Part shown: in pieces, positions 29,919 to 38,969 of the stretch
Layout of the letters: each line of letters opens with the position of its first letter
Numbering within the stretch: position 1 is the stretch's first letter
Assembly (NCBI RefSeq): GCF_018881505.1
Contig: NZ_JACVQC010000001.1
Span: 62,001 to 126,000, forward strand
DNA: 64,000 nt
Direction: 5' to 3'
Source of the DNA: Polynucleobacter sp. UK-Mo-2m-Kol15
GTDB taxonomy: Bacteria > Pseudomonadota > Gammaproteobacteria > Burkholderiales > Burkholderiaceae
Program-made: the position numbers and the translations under genes
Notes under the pieces: generated by a model
The model's database searches: none
Seen by the model: only the letters and a program-made list of their open reading frames with translations
Told to the model about the DNA's origin: nothing

Positions 29919-30557
29919 ATGAAAGTAGTAGCCTTTGAAAGAAGCGTACAGGGAACGGGTGCGAGCCGCCGTCTGCGCAACTCCGGTAAAACTCCGGGAA
30001 TCATCTACGGCGGTAAAGACGCCGCAACTGTAATTGAGTTGGATCACAACGCACTGTTCCATGCTCTCCGGAAGGAAGCATTCCACTCATCCATCCTTGA
30101 TCTCGAAATCGGCGGCAAAGCACAAAAAGTGTTGTTGCGCGATTACCAGATGCATCCATTTAAGCCTTTGGTTCTGCACATTGACTTCCAGCGTGTTTCT
30201 GCGACTGAAAAAGTTCACATGCGCGTTCCATTGCACTTCATCAACGCTGACACTTCAGCTGCAGTGAAATTGCAAGGCGCCGTAATTAGTCACATCTCCA
30301 CTGAATTGGAAATTTCTTGCTTACCAGCAGACTTACCAGAGTTCATTGAAGTGGACTTGAACAAGATTGAAGTTGGTCATGGTATTCATGCTAAAGATAT
30401 CGCATTGCCAAAAGGTGTTACCTTGGTATTGCATGTTGAGCAAGAAAACCCAGTATTAGCTAACGCACGTATCCCAGCGGTGAAATCTGCCGATACTGAA
30501 GCTGCTCCTGCAGCTGCTGCGGCTCCTGCTGCTGAAGCCCCCAAGGACAAAGCTTAA
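29919..30557 (+). CDS. rplY: 50S ribosomal protein L25/general stress protein Ctc
   Basis: L25 binds 5S rRNA. The 212-residue protein is the long CTC form with an N-terminal L25 domain (about 1-95, with [10 protein letters not shown] and [15 protein letters not shown]), a beta-rich C-terminal TL5 domain and a low-complexity Ala/Pro tail ending EAPKDKA. The tail is typical of betaproteobacteria. An intrinsic terminator follows, and pth is 90 bases downstream, a conserved pairing. Confidence 0.97.
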   Translation: MKVVAFERSVQGTGASRRLRNSGKTPGIIYGGKDAATVIELDHNALFHALRKEAFHSSILDLEIGGKAQKVLLRDYQMHPFKPLVLHIDFQRVSATEKVHMRVPLHFINADTSAAVKLQGAVISHISTELEISCLPADLPEFIEVDLNKIEVGHGIHAKDIALPKGVTLVLHVEQENPVLANARIPAVKSADTEAAPAAAAAPAAEAPKDKA

Positions 30558-30587
30558 TTATTTAAGCCCAATCTTTGCGACAGAGGA

Positions 30588-30616
30588 AGCCCGCTACTAA
30601 GCGGGTTTTCTTTTTT
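30588..30616 (+). terminator. Intrinsic terminator after rplY
   Basis: CCCGCT-ACTA-AGCGGG (30590-30605) forms a six-pair hairpin followed by TTTTCTTTTTT. It lies between rplY and pth, so pth is either read through or has its own start. Confidence 0.85.
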
Positions 30617-30647
30617 GTGAAAATACTTTTATCCTTGAGCATTCATC

Positions 30648-31244
30648 ATGACTAAATTAATTGTTGGCCTTGGCAACCCAGGCGAAGAGCACCTAGAAGA
30701 TCGGCACAATGCTGGCTTCTGGTTTGTTGACGCTCTTGCCAAACAATTGAATACCCGCTTTGAAACTGAAAAACGCTTTCATGGCAAAGTAGCCAGGGCT
30801 ATATGGGGGGGCGAGGATCTCTTCTTACTCAAGCCCAGCACTTATATGAATCTTAGTGGGCAAGCTGTTGGGGCACTATGTCGCTTTCATAAAATTACAC
30901 CTCAGGATGTACTAGTAGTGCAAGATGAGCTGGATCTAAAGCCTGGTACTGCACGCATTAAGCTTGGCGGGGGTACTGGTGGACACAATGGCCTAAAAGA
31001 TATCCATGCCCATCTGGGAACGCCTGACTACTGGCGCTTACGCCTGGGTATTGGCCATCCCCGGGATCTGGCTGCAGAAGGTGCACGAGTCATGGATGTA
31101 GCTGACTATGTGTTGAGAAGACCTTTGCAGGCAGAACAAAAACAAATTGACGCCAGCATTGGAAATGGCTTACAAATTCTTGGGTTATTTATCAAAGGTG
31201 ATGCTCAAGCGGCAATGCTAGAACTTCATTCAAAAACGAATTAG
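30648..31244 (+). CDS. pth: Peptidyl-tRNA hydrolase
   Basis: Pth releases peptides from peptidyl-tRNA dropped by the ribosome. The 198-residue protein has LIVGLGNPGEEH, the catalytic His in RHNAGFWFVD, the conserved KPSTYMNLSGQAV block and the GGGTGGHNGLKDI motif. The length is normal. It ends the plus-strand block that began at the TPR-LolB fusion and converges on the ferredoxin gene. Confidence 0.97.
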   Translation: MTKLIVGLGNPGEEHLEDRHNAGFWFVDALAKQLNTRFETEKRFHGKVARAIWGGEDLFLLKPSTYMNLSGQAVGALCRFHKITPQDVLVVQDELDLKPGTARIKLGGGTGGHNGLKDIHAHLGTPDYWRLRLGIGHPRDLAAEGARVMDVADYVLRRPLQAEQKQIDASIGNGLQILGLFIKGDAQAAMLELHSKTN

Positions 31245-31272
31245 GGCACAGATCGCACGCCCACAGTGAGTG

Positions 31273-31551
<279 letters not shown>

Positions 31552-31560
31552 TTACCAACC

Positions 31561-32058
31561 TTACTCTTTGCTTTGATTGACGGCAGCAATTTTTTGGACC
31601 AACCATTTTTCTACGGATGGGAATACGAACTTACTGACATCACCACCCATCGAAGCAATTTCACGAACAAAGGTTCCGGAAATAAATTGGTATTGATCGG
31701 AAGGGGTTAGAAATAGAGTTTCAACATCAGGCAATAAATAGCGGTTCATACCAGCCATCTGAAACTCGTATTCAAAATCGGATACTGCACGCAAGCCACG
31801 CACGATTACGCGGGCATTATGCTCACGGGCAAAGTCTTTTAGTAACCCAGAAAAACCAACAATTTTGACATTGGAATAATGGCCAAGAACCTCCTTAGCA
31901 ATTGCAATACGCTCATCCAAGGTAAAGAAGGGGCGCTTACTGCGACTATCGGCAACGCCAACAATCAGTTCGCCAAAAATACTTGAGGCGCGGCGCACCA
32001 AGTCCTCGTGACCACGAGTAAAGGGATCAAATGTTCCAGGGTATACAGCAATAGTCAT
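31561..32058 (-). CDS. coaD: Pantetheine-phosphate adenylyltransferase CoaD
   Basis: CoaD makes dephospho-CoA from 4'-phosphopantetheine and ATP. The 165-residue protein has [19 protein letters not shown], the nucleotidyltransferase T/HxGH motif, and [15 protein letters not shown] plus [17 protein letters not shown]. The length is normal. It follows rsmD by 36 bases, a pairing found across many bacteria. Confidence 0.97.
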   Translation of the reverse strand: MTIAVYPGTFDPFTRGHEDLVRRASSIFGELIVGVADSRSKRPFFTLDERIAIAKEVLGHYSNVKIVGFSGLLKDFAREHNARVIVRGLRAVSDFEYEFQMAGMNRYLLPDVETLFLTPSDQYQFISGTFVREIASMGGDVSKFVFPSVEKWLVQKIAAVNQSKE

Positions 32059-32094
32059 AATGCTCCTCAGGCTTTTTCAGCTACAAGCAAGAGT

Positions 32095-32742
32095 TTAGTC
32101 CCTCTTAGAGCGAAATAGACAAGCTTTTACCTGCCCGGCCTCTAAGTACTTGCCACAATGCCAATCAGGCAGCAATTCCTCAATCTGCTCACGAGAGCGA
32201 TTAGCAGGGAACTCGACATAAATCCCTCCGCCAGCCCTGTCATTACAAATACGAGCAGCCTCTACAAGCGCTTGATTTAACAAGGCCTCTTCCTCAAATG
32301 GCGGGTCTATAAAGATCAAATTGCATGAGCCATCGGCCTGCTGCTTTAAAAACTCCACGCCCTCTCTGTGCAAAATCTGTACGGATCCAGGAGCAGGAAA
32401 TGACTGAAGCAAAGCAAAATTCGCTAAGAGCTTGGCATGGGCCTTTTTGTCTTTTTCCAATAAAATTACTGAATGAGCATGTCGTGAAGCAGCTTCAAAA
32501 CCTAAAGCACCAGTACCAGCAAATATATCCAAGCAACTCAAACCTACTAGATTCTGCCCAAGCCAATTAAATAAAGTCTCACGAACGCGATCAGTGCTCG
32601 GACGTAGGCCAGGTAAATCCAACACACTCAATAATCGACTACGCCAAATCCCGCCAATAATACGAATTTTTTGGGGGGCATCTGAGTGTTTAGCAGACTT
32701 ACTAGGCTGCCTTCCCTTTTCTGATTTTGCTAGCTTATTTAT
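32095..32742 (-). CDS. rsmD: 16S rRNA (guanine(966)-N(2))-methyltransferase RsmD (start uncertain)
   Basis: RsmD methylates G966 of 16S rRNA. SAM motif LDIFAGTGALGFEA and the catalytic LIFIDPPF are clear. The first ATG/GTG/TTG of the frame is the TTG at 32631, but the family's conserved N-terminus (KIRIIGGIWRSRLL here) is encoded upstream of it. The frame stays open to a TAA at 32746-32748 without any ATG, GTG or TTG. Candidates are the ATA at 32740-32742, which overlaps the stop of the M16 gene as ATAA, or the ATT at 32665-32667. I give the longest extent; the shortest would be 32095-32631. Confidence 0.88.
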   Translation of the reverse strand: MNKLAKSEKGRQPSKSAKHSDAPQKIRIIGGIWRSRLLSVLDLPGLRPSTDRVRETLFNWLGQNLVGLSCLDIFAGTGALGFEAASRHAHSVILLEKDKKAHAKLLANFALLQSFPAPGSVQILHREGVEFLKQQADGSCNLIFIDPPFEEEALLNQALVEAARICNDRAGGGIYVEFPANRSREQIEELLPDWHCGKYLEAGQVKACLFRSKRD

Positions 32743-34082
32743 TTTTTAGCCCCCAAAACCACAATCTTCATCCGATCCATAGCTAAGTATTTTTGAAACG
32801 CTGCTTTTAGTTGATCTAGACTCACTGCTTCAACTTCCTTAGTCCAAACTTCCATTGTATCGAGAGGCAAATCATTCCAAGCAATGGACGACACGTTATC
32901 AAGTAATTTGCGGTTGTTATCAATTCTTAAGGGGTAGCCATTAATCAAATTGGCTTTGGCAGCATCGAGCTCAGATTGCGAAGGCCCATCAGTAATAAAT
33001 TGCGCAATGGTCGAGCTCATTACATCAAGTGCTAATGCAGCTTGATCACTCTTTGTTTGTACGCCAGCCTGAAATATTCCCGCATCCTTACCTGGCGAAA
33101 AATAACTAAACACACTGTAAGCAAGACCTCGTTTTTCTCTAACTTCTGACATCAGACGAGATACAAAACCGCCGCCGCCCAAAATGTAGTTCCCGACTAG
33201 CAATGGAAAATAATCGGGATTGTTGCGGGTTACCGCAGTCATTCCCATAGCAATATGTGCTTGTTGCGTATCAAATGGAATGGTAACTTCGCGTTGACTT
33301 AAAGGCTCCACCGGCGAGCGCTCAAACACTGGCAGCTTAGCTATAGAAGGGCCAGACTGAGGAACTCTTTGTAATAAGCCTTGAACGATTTCAGCAGCCT
33401 CTGCCCTACTCACATCACCTACGATGCTGACAATCATCCGATCGCCACGATAAAACTGTTTATGAAACTGCTGCAAATCAGTTGCGCTGATATTGGCAAT
33501 ACTTTGCACCGATGGTGAATTGGCTAAAGGATAGTTTCCATAAACGGATTTTCTAAAACGGCGATCTAAGACTGACTCCGGCTTTGTCTCTGCCTCTAAC
33601 AATGCAGTCGTCATTCTTTGCTTCTCACGTACTAAGATCTTGGGATCGTAAGTGGGTGCACTCAACATGGCTGATGCTAATTGAACAGCACGATCACGTA
33701 AATCTTTACGGCTCAAAGTTCGAATGCGCATGACAGCACGTTCACCGCTAACAGAAACTCCAAGGTTTGCACCTAAGTCTGCAATCTCATCAGCAATCTG
33801 CGCTTCACTCAAGGCACCTTTCTCAGATCTAGCGCCGTAGTTCATTAACTTCCCAGCCACGGTGGCCAAGCCACTCTTTACCACTGGATCATAGCGATCA
33901 CCCGCATCGATACTGATTTCAATATCGACCATGGGTAGCGCTTTGGTTTGAACTAAATAAGCCTGTGCGCCCTTGAACGAGTCTAGCTTCTCAATGGGTA
34001 ATATTGCAAAGGCAGATGTAACCACTCCGGCTATCAGTAAGATTGCCAGACCAGCATGCTTAATTGATTTATTTAGCAGCAT
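32739..34082 (-). CDS. M16-family peptidase-like protein lacking the HxxEH zinc motif
   Basis: This 447-residue protein has a signal sequence (HAGLAILLIAGVVTSAFA) and the two-domain M16 fold with RGLAYSVFSYFSPGKDAG in the C-terminal half. At the place where active M16 proteases have HxxEH it reads GLATVAGKLMNYG, so it is predicted to be catalytically dead. Such a subunit usually pairs with an active M16 partner, here encoded just upstream. The start is the ATG at 34082, preceded by a strong AAGGAGG; the longer GTG frame (34106) lacks this. It overlaps the partner gene by 14 bases. Confidence 0.9.
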   Translation of the reverse strand: MLLNKSIKHAGLAILLIAGVVTSAFAILPIEKLDSFKGAQAYLVQTKALPMVDIEISIDAGDRYDPVVKSGLATVAGKLMNYGARSEKGALSEAQIADEIADLGANLGVSVSGERAVMRIRTLSRKDLRDRAVQLASAMLSAPTYDPKILVREKQRMTTALLEAETKPESVLDRRFRKSVYGNYPLANSPSVQSIANISATDLQQFHKQFYRGDRMIVSIVGDVSRAEAAEIVQGLLQRVPQSGPSIAKLPVFERSPVEPLSQREVTIPFDTQQAHIAMGMTAVTRNNPDYFPLLVGNYILGGGGFVSRLMSEVREKRGLAYSVFSYFSPGKDAGIFQAGVQTKSDQAALALDVMSSTIAQFITDGPSQSELDAAKANLINGYPLRIDNNRKLLDNVSSIAWNDLPLDTMEVWTKEVEAVSLDQLKAAFQKYLAMDRMKIVVLGAKK

Positions 34083-35454
34083 GATTACCTCCTTGCTTGC
34101 TCTCACCAGACTGACGCGCTTGCGGATCTAATACAGCAATAGTTAGCCCATCATCGACTAAATATTTTTTTGCAACGGCTTGGACTTGTGTGGGAGTAAT
34201 AGTCTGCATCTTTTCTAGCATCACATCAATATCGCGCCATGAGAATCCCGCCATCTCTGTTGTGCCGATTTCCATTGCCTGACCGAAGATTGAATCGCGC
34301 TTATAAATTTGATCAGACAGAATGCGTACCTTGATACGTTTCAGTTCTGATTCAAGAATGCCTTTATCGACAATTTCTTTTAAGGCCTTCCGGATACTGC
34401 TCTCAGCCTGTTCTACAGTTTTGCCTTTAGCCATTCTGGTGCTAATCAAAAAGAGTTCAGGCCCTCTAGAGATCATGTCATAGCCGACACCCACATCATT
34501 AACTACACGCTCTTGCTTTACCATCACACGATTCAAACGGGCGTTGTCGTAACCGTCGAGTACTGCAGCCAAAATCTCCAATGCATAAGGCTCATCATCA
34601 TCTAGCTTGCCCACTTCGAGCTTGGGCACCTTCCATGCCATTGCTAGCTGAGCGTTATCTGCTGGCGCTTTGACTTGTACCCGCTTAATTCCTCTTTGCA
34701 GAGGTTCAATCTGTGGCTTGCGATCTGGCAACCCTTTTGCAGAAGCGACTCCATAATATTTTTCCACAGCTTGCAAAATAGCTTTAGGGTCAACATCACC
34801 TGCAATTACTACTGTTGCATTATTCGGTTTGTACCAACTGCGATACCAATCACGTGCATCGACAGCTTTCATATTCACTAGGTCATTCATCCAACCCACT
34901 ACCGGATGACGATAAGGAGAGCTCATGTAAGCAGTCGCCATCAGCGATTCATATAGCAAGCTGGTAGGATTATCTTCAGTGCGCAAACGACGCTCTTCCA
35001 TGACCACTTGAATTTCTTTCAGAAACTCTGCATCGTCAAAATTCAGATTAGACATGCGATCAGCTTCCAGCTTCATGACTTCATCTAGTTTGGATTTTTC
35101 AACTTGCTGAAAATAGGCTGTGTAATCACGGGAGGTAAATGCATTTTCTCGACCGCCGACCGCTGCAACTAAACGAGAAAAATCACCTGACTTCACTTTA
35201 TCGGTACCTTTAAACATCATGTGCTCAAGTACATGGGCTACCCCGGTCTTACCATTGACTTCATCCATGGATCCAGCACGATACCAGACCATATGTGCAA
35301 CCGTAGGCGCACGATGATCCTCGCGCACAATTAACTTGAGTCCATTGGAGAGTTGATACTCATGAGTATTGGCTGTGCTATTGTCAGTGGCTGCCCAGGC
35401 AGTTTGGCAACAAATCAGCAAAAAGAAAGAAAAATGCAATAAAGTGGAGCGCAT
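34069..35454 (-). CDS. M16-family zinc metallopeptidase, active subunit (periplasmic)
   Basis: This is a 461-residue exported M16 (pitrilysin-family) protease with signal peptide MRSTLLHFSFFLLICCQTAWAA. The inverted zinc motif is intact, VAHVLEHMMFKGT (HxxEH), with the downstream Glu region in VVMEERRLRTEDNP. The C-terminal half matches the second M16 domain. It probably forms a heterodimer with the inactive homologue downstream; the substrate is unknown. The start is the ATG at 35454 after AGGTGATC; a GTG at 35466 is possible. It is divergent from ftsY, with 62 bases between. Confidence 0.93.
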   Translation of the reverse strand: MRSTLLHFSFFLLICCQTAWAATDNSTANTHEYQLSNGLKLIVREDHRAPTVAHMVWYRAGSMDEVNGKTGVAHVLEHMMFKGTDKVKSGDFSRLVAAVGGRENAFTSRDYTAYFQQVEKSKLDEVMKLEADRMSNLNFDDAEFLKEIQVVMEERRLRTEDNPTSLLYESLMATAYMSSPYRHPVVGWMNDLVNMKAVDARDWYRSWYKPNNATVVIAGDVDPKAILQAVEKYYGVASAKGLPDRKPQIEPLQRGIKRVQVKAPADNAQLAMAWKVPKLEVGKLDDDEPYALEILAAVLDGYDNARLNRVMVKQERVVNDVGVGYDMISRGPELFLISTRMAKGKTVEQAESSIRKALKEIVDKGILESELKRIKVRILSDQIYKRDSIFGQAMEIGTTEMAGFSWRDIDVMLEKMQTITPTQVQAVAKKYLVDDGLTIAVLDPQARQSGESKQGGNHAAK

Positions 35455-35516
35455 CTGTAAGATCACCTATCCCAAGAATTTAATTGATAAGATGCAAGTA
35501 TTAAATTGTATCGATT

Positions 35517-36407
35517 ATGTTCGGCCTACGTAAAACCCTCGGATCCCTATTCAAATCCAATCAGACTGATGAAGCCTGGTTTGATGCCCTAGAAGAATCT
35601 CTCATACTGAGCGATGTGGGTCTCCCTACGACTGAGCAACTGATTAGCAAGCTTCGTAAAGCCGCCAAATCAGAAAAGACCAATAATCCTGATGATCTCA
35701 AGCAACTATTAGTTCAAGAGGTCGCAAGTCTCTTAAAATCTTTGGAGCCAAACCCTAACCCCCTATATGTGCATGAGCAAAAGACCATACCAGAGGTGTG
35801 GCTTGTGATTGGCGTCAATGGTGCAGGGAAGACCACTACCATCGGCAAGCTCTGCAAACTCTTTCAGTCTCAAGGCAAATCCGTTTTACTGGCTGCTGGA
35901 GATACCTTCCGTGCAGCGGCACGCAATCAACTTCTTGAATGGGGTGGACGTAACCAGGTTGATGTCATCATGCAAGAGAGCGGTGATGCGGCAGCGGTAG
36001 CGCACGATGCCATTCATGCTGCGATTTCTCGCAAGAGCGATATTCTCATCATTGATACTGCGGGAAGACTGGCTACCCAAGACCATCTCATGGAAGAGTT
36101 GAAGAAGGTTAAAAGAGTGATTGGCAAAGCCCTTCCTGGGGCCCCTCACCAGACTTTGCTCGTGCTTGATGGTAATACCGGTCAAAACGGCTTAAGCCAA
36201 GTAAAGGCCTTTCATGCCGCCCTGGGGCTTTCTGCCTTAATCGTGACCAAGTTAGATGGTACTGCCAAAGGTGGCGTGATCTGCGCACTTGCTCACACCC
36301 TCAATGAGGGGTCAAAACCAGCAGTTTTAGCTTTAGGTAAAGGCGAGGGGATTAATGATTTAGCGCCCTTTACAGCCACCGAATATTCTTCTGAATTATT
36401 CAATTAA
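35517..36407 (+). CDS. ftsY: Signal recognition particle receptor FtsY (NG domain only)
   Basis: FtsY is the SRP receptor GTPase for co-translational membrane targeting. The protein is 296 residues, which leaves essentially the N and G domains: the N helix bundle (about 1-85), G1 GVNGAGKTTTIGKL, DTFRAAARNQL, DTAGRLATQDHLMEEL and TKLDGTAKGG. The acidic A domain of E. coli FtsY is absent. The M16 pair sits divergent upstream, as is common in betaproteobacteria. The usual ftsX/ftsE genes are not next to it; rpoH follows directly. Confidence 0.96.
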   Translation: MFGLRKTLGSLFKSNQTDEAWFDALEESLILSDVGLPTTEQLISKLRKAAKSEKTNNPDDLKQLLVQEVASLLKSLEPNPNPLYVHEQKTIPEVWLVIGVNGAGKTTTIGKLCKLFQSQGKSVLLAAGDTFRAAARNQLLEWGGRNQVDVIMQESGDAAAVAHDAIHAAISRKSDILIIDTAGRLATQDHLMEELKKVKRVIGKALPGAPHQTLLVLDGNTGQNGLSQVKAFHAALGLSALIVTKLDGTAKGGVICALAHTLNEGSKPAVLALGKGEGINDLAPFTATEYSSELFN

Positions 36408-36435
36408 ATCATAGGCTTATAGAATTAAAAAACCA

Positions 36436-36462
36436 TTAGCACTCTCTTGACAAGAGTGCTAA
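36436..36462 (+). promoter_or_regulatory. CIRCE element (HrcA operator) overlapping the rpoH -35
   Basis: The sequence is an exact CIRCE inverted repeat, TTAGCACTC (36436-36444), nine bases, GAGTGCTAA (36454-36462). The nine-base spacer contains a perfect -35, TTGACA (36447-36452), so HrcA bound here would block RNA polymerase at the rpoH promoter. HrcA itself is not in the window. The site is 38 bases before the rpoH ATG. A convincing -10 could not be fixed; TATTAA at 36473-36478 is the nearest but lies a little far. Confidence 0.93.
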
Positions 36463-36499
36463 AATAGAAGCCTATTAACACCTAAAAGATCTATAAAAA

Positions 36500-37441
36500 A
36501 TGGTTCAAAAGAAAGCATACAAACCGCAATTGCAAGCAAGGCAAACACTGCCAGCAGCGCAGACTGCTGCGGCTTCGCTTGCCTTTCCGATGTTGCCATC
36601 CCTTGGGGTTGGCACGCTCGACTCTTATATCTCCTACGTCAATCGCGTGCCGATGCTCAGCGCTGCAGAGGAACTTCACCTCGCACAAGAATTTCGTCGC
36701 ACTGAAAATGTGGATGCTGCAAAAACTTTAGTTCTCTCGCATCTCCGTTTGGTTGTGTCCGTTGCTCGTCAGTACTTAGGCTATGGCATTCCCCATGCGG
36801 ACTTAATTCAAGAAGGCAATATTGGCTTGATGAAAGCCGTCAAGCGCTACGACCCCAACCAAGGTGCACGCTTAGTCTCTTATGCAATCCATTGGATTAA
36901 GGCGGAGATTCATGAGTACATTCTCAAGAATTGGCGTTTAGTTAAAGTTGCAACAACTAAAGCACAACGTAAGTTGTTCTTCAATCTTCGCAGTAACAAA
37001 CCGACTCTAGCCGCCCTCACCCCAAATGAGGTTGAGGCTTTAGCAAAGGCTTTGGATGTCAAAGGCTCTGACGTAAAAGAAATGGAAATGCGTCTTGCTG
37101 GCGGCGACGTAGCCCTAGAGGCTGACGACACTGATGATGATTCAGCTTATGCTCCAATTCAATGGTTGGCTGATAATAGTCAAGAGCCTACTGAGATGAT
37201 GGCTGCTGCTGCAACTGATGATTTACATGGCCCACAACTGAGTCAAGCACTCATGGCCTTGGATGAGCGCAGTCGTAATATTGTTCAATCACGTTGGCTA
37301 GCAATGGACGCAGATGGTAATGGCACAAAAACATTGCATGATCTCGCCAATGAATACGGCATCTCCGCAGAGCGTGTTCGTCAGATTGAAACTGCTGCTC
37401 TTAAAAAGATGCGCAGCCTTTTGCTAACTGAAACTGCGTAA
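36500..37441 (+). CDS. rpoH: RNA polymerase heat-shock sigma factor RpoH (sigma-32)
   Basis: RpoH directs transcription of heat-shock genes. The 313-residue protein has sigma region 2 (HADLIQEGNIGLMKAVKRYD and the YAIHWIKAEIHEYIL helix), the RpoH box QRKLFFNLR (about 156-164) that separates sigma-32 from other group 3 sigmas, and region 4 ending in a helix-turn-helix (LHDLANEYGISAERVRQIE). The N-terminal 25 residues are a Gln/Ala-rich extension. Its promoter carries a CIRCE operator, so the HrcA repressor likely controls it. Confidence 0.97.
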   Translation: MVQKKAYKPQLQARQTLPAAQTAAASLAFPMLPSLGVGTLDSYISYVNRVPMLSAAEELHLAQEFRRTENVDAAKTLVLSHLRLVVSVARQYLGYGIPHADLIQEGNIGLMKAVKRYDPNQGARLVSYAIHWIKAEIHEYILKNWRLVKVATTKAQRKLFFNLRSNKPTLAALTPNEVEALAKALDVKGSDVKEMEMRLAGGDVALEADDTDDDSAYAPIQWLADNSQEPTEMMAAAATDDLHGPQLSQALMALDERSRNIVQSRWLAMDADGNGTKTLHDLANEYGISAERVRQIETAALKKMRSLLLTETA

Positions 37442-37462
37442 GCAGCCTTTACATTCCAGCTT

Positions 37463-38074
37463 TTACTTCAGTAGTTCCTTCAAGTCCTGCGCCAAGGTCT
37501 CAGCGCCTTGCGCATGCTTGATATAAAGGCGAAGTTGCCCTAGTGGATCGAAGGCATAGCTTCCTGCAGTGTGATCCATCGTGTATGAACCGGGAGTCAT
37601 GCCGGGCACCCTCTTGTAATAAATCTTAAAGTCCTTAGCGACTTTTTCTAATGCCACCTCATCAGCTGGACGTAAGCCCAAGAAACGTGAATCAAATGCT
37701 GGCACATACTGCTTCAAGATGCTGGCACTATCTCGCTCAGGATCCACAGTGACAAATAGCACTTGCACCTTATCTGCCTGGGGACCCAATAAAGTCATGA
37801 CCTGCTGCATCTCAGTCAGTGTCGTAGGGCAAACATCTGGACACTGCGTATAGCCAAAGAACACAACAACTGCTTTACCTTTAAAGTCGGCTAATGTCCT
37901 GACTTTGCCATCGGGATCGAGCAAACTAAAATCCGTACCAAATGCCTTGCTACCAGTAATATCGACATTCTTGAAACTCTGCTTGGGGCTGCAAGCCACG
38001 AGAGCTGAAGCAATTAGGGACACCATCAAGATGCGTACAAGATGGATAGAAAGTATTGATAAATGCATATTCAT
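37463..38074 (-). CDS. SCO1/SenC-family copper chaperone for cytochrome oxidase
   Basis: This 203-residue lipoprotein (lipobox LIASALVAC, Cys about 28) has a thioredoxin-like SCO domain with the copper-binding CPDVC motif in FFGYTQCPDVCPTTL and a distal His in the DHTAGSYAFDP block. SCO proteins help load the CuA centre of cytochrome oxidase subunit II. It is the last gene of the oxidase assembly operon, one base after ctaB, which fits that role. Confidence 0.94.
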   Translation of the reverse strand: MNMHLSILSIHLVRILMVSLIASALVACSPKQSFKNVDITGSKAFGTDFSLLDPDGKVRTLADFKGKAVVVFFGYTQCPDVCPTTLTEMQQVMTLLGPQADKVQVLFVTVDPERDSASILKQYVPAFDSRFLGLRPADEVALEKVAKDFKIYYKRVPGMTPGSYTMDHTAGSYAFDPLGQLRLYIKHAQGAETLAQDLKELLK

Positions 38075-38075
38075 C

Positions 38076-38969
38076 TCAAATGAAATAGTGATCTATTAAT
38101 AGCGCTGCAAAAAGTAAAGATAAGTAAGTAATTGAAAAACGGAAAGTCTTCTTTGCTAACGCATCAGTGTAAGAAACAAACAAGGCAATCACATAAGCCA
38201 GGAATATGAAACCCAAAATAATTGCGGAGATTAAATATAAGAGACCACTCATGCCATAGATGTAAGGCAGCAAAGTAGCAGCAATCAAGATTAGGGTATA
38301 CAGCAAAATATTGAGCAGTGTAAATCGCTCTCCATGAGTGACTGGCAACATTGGCAGACCACTTTGCACGTAATCATCACGACGATATAGGGCGAGCGCC
38401 CAAAAATGTGGTGGAGTCCAAACAAAAATAATGAGCACCAAGAGCCAGGCCTCAGCAGACAAACTATTAGTGACAGCTGCCCACCCCAAGGCTGGCGGCA
38501 TAGCGCCGGATAGTCCGCCAATCACAATATTCTGAGGTGTTGCAGGCTTGAGCAGCCAGGTATAAATCACAGCGTAACCAACAAAAGTTGCTACGGTTAG
38601 CCACATGGTTAATGGGTTGCAGAATTTCCACAAGATAAGCATTCCCAAACTGCCGAGAACAATCGAAAAAATGATGATATGAGAAGGGGTTACTTCGCCA
38701 GTTGCAGATGGTCTCCAAGCAGTACGCTTCATCTTCGCATCCACAACTTGCTCAATCAAACAATTCACCGCAAAAGCAGCGCCCGCTAGCAACCAAATAC
38801 CAACAATGCCACCAATCAGAACTGGATAAGGAACCATGCCGGGAGTGGCCAAGAACATCCCAATCACTGCGCAGAAAACTGCCAGCTGAGTGACGCGAGG
38901 TTTAGTAAGAACCCAGTATTGACGCCAACGGGGCATCGCTACAGGCTTAGATGAAGTTGGGCTGCTCAT
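38076..38969 (-). CDS. ctaB: Protoheme IX farnesyltransferase (heme O synthase)
   Basis: CtaB/CyoE adds the farnesyl group to heme B to make heme O. The 297-residue UbiA-family membrane protein has about nine helices. The first Asp-rich motif region reads [19 protein letters not shown] and the second [16 protein letters not shown]. It overlaps ctaA by four bases. Together with ctaA it provides heme A for the aa3 oxidase encoded upstream. Confidence 0.97.
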   Translation of the reverse strand: MSSPTSSKPVAMPRWRQYWVLTKPRVTQLAVFCAVIGMFLATPGMVPYPVLIGGIVGIWLLAGAAFAVNCLIEQVVDAKMKRTAWRPSATGEVTPSHIIIFSIVLGSLGMLILWKFCNPLTMWLTVATFVGYAVIYTWLLKPATPQNIVIGGLSGAMPPALGWAAVTNSLSAEAWLLVLIIFVWTPPHFWALALYRRDDYVQSGLPMLPVTHGERFTLLNILLYTLILIAATLLPYIYGMSGLLYLISAIILGFIFLAYVIALFVSYTDALAKKTFRFSITYLSLLFAALLIDHYFI

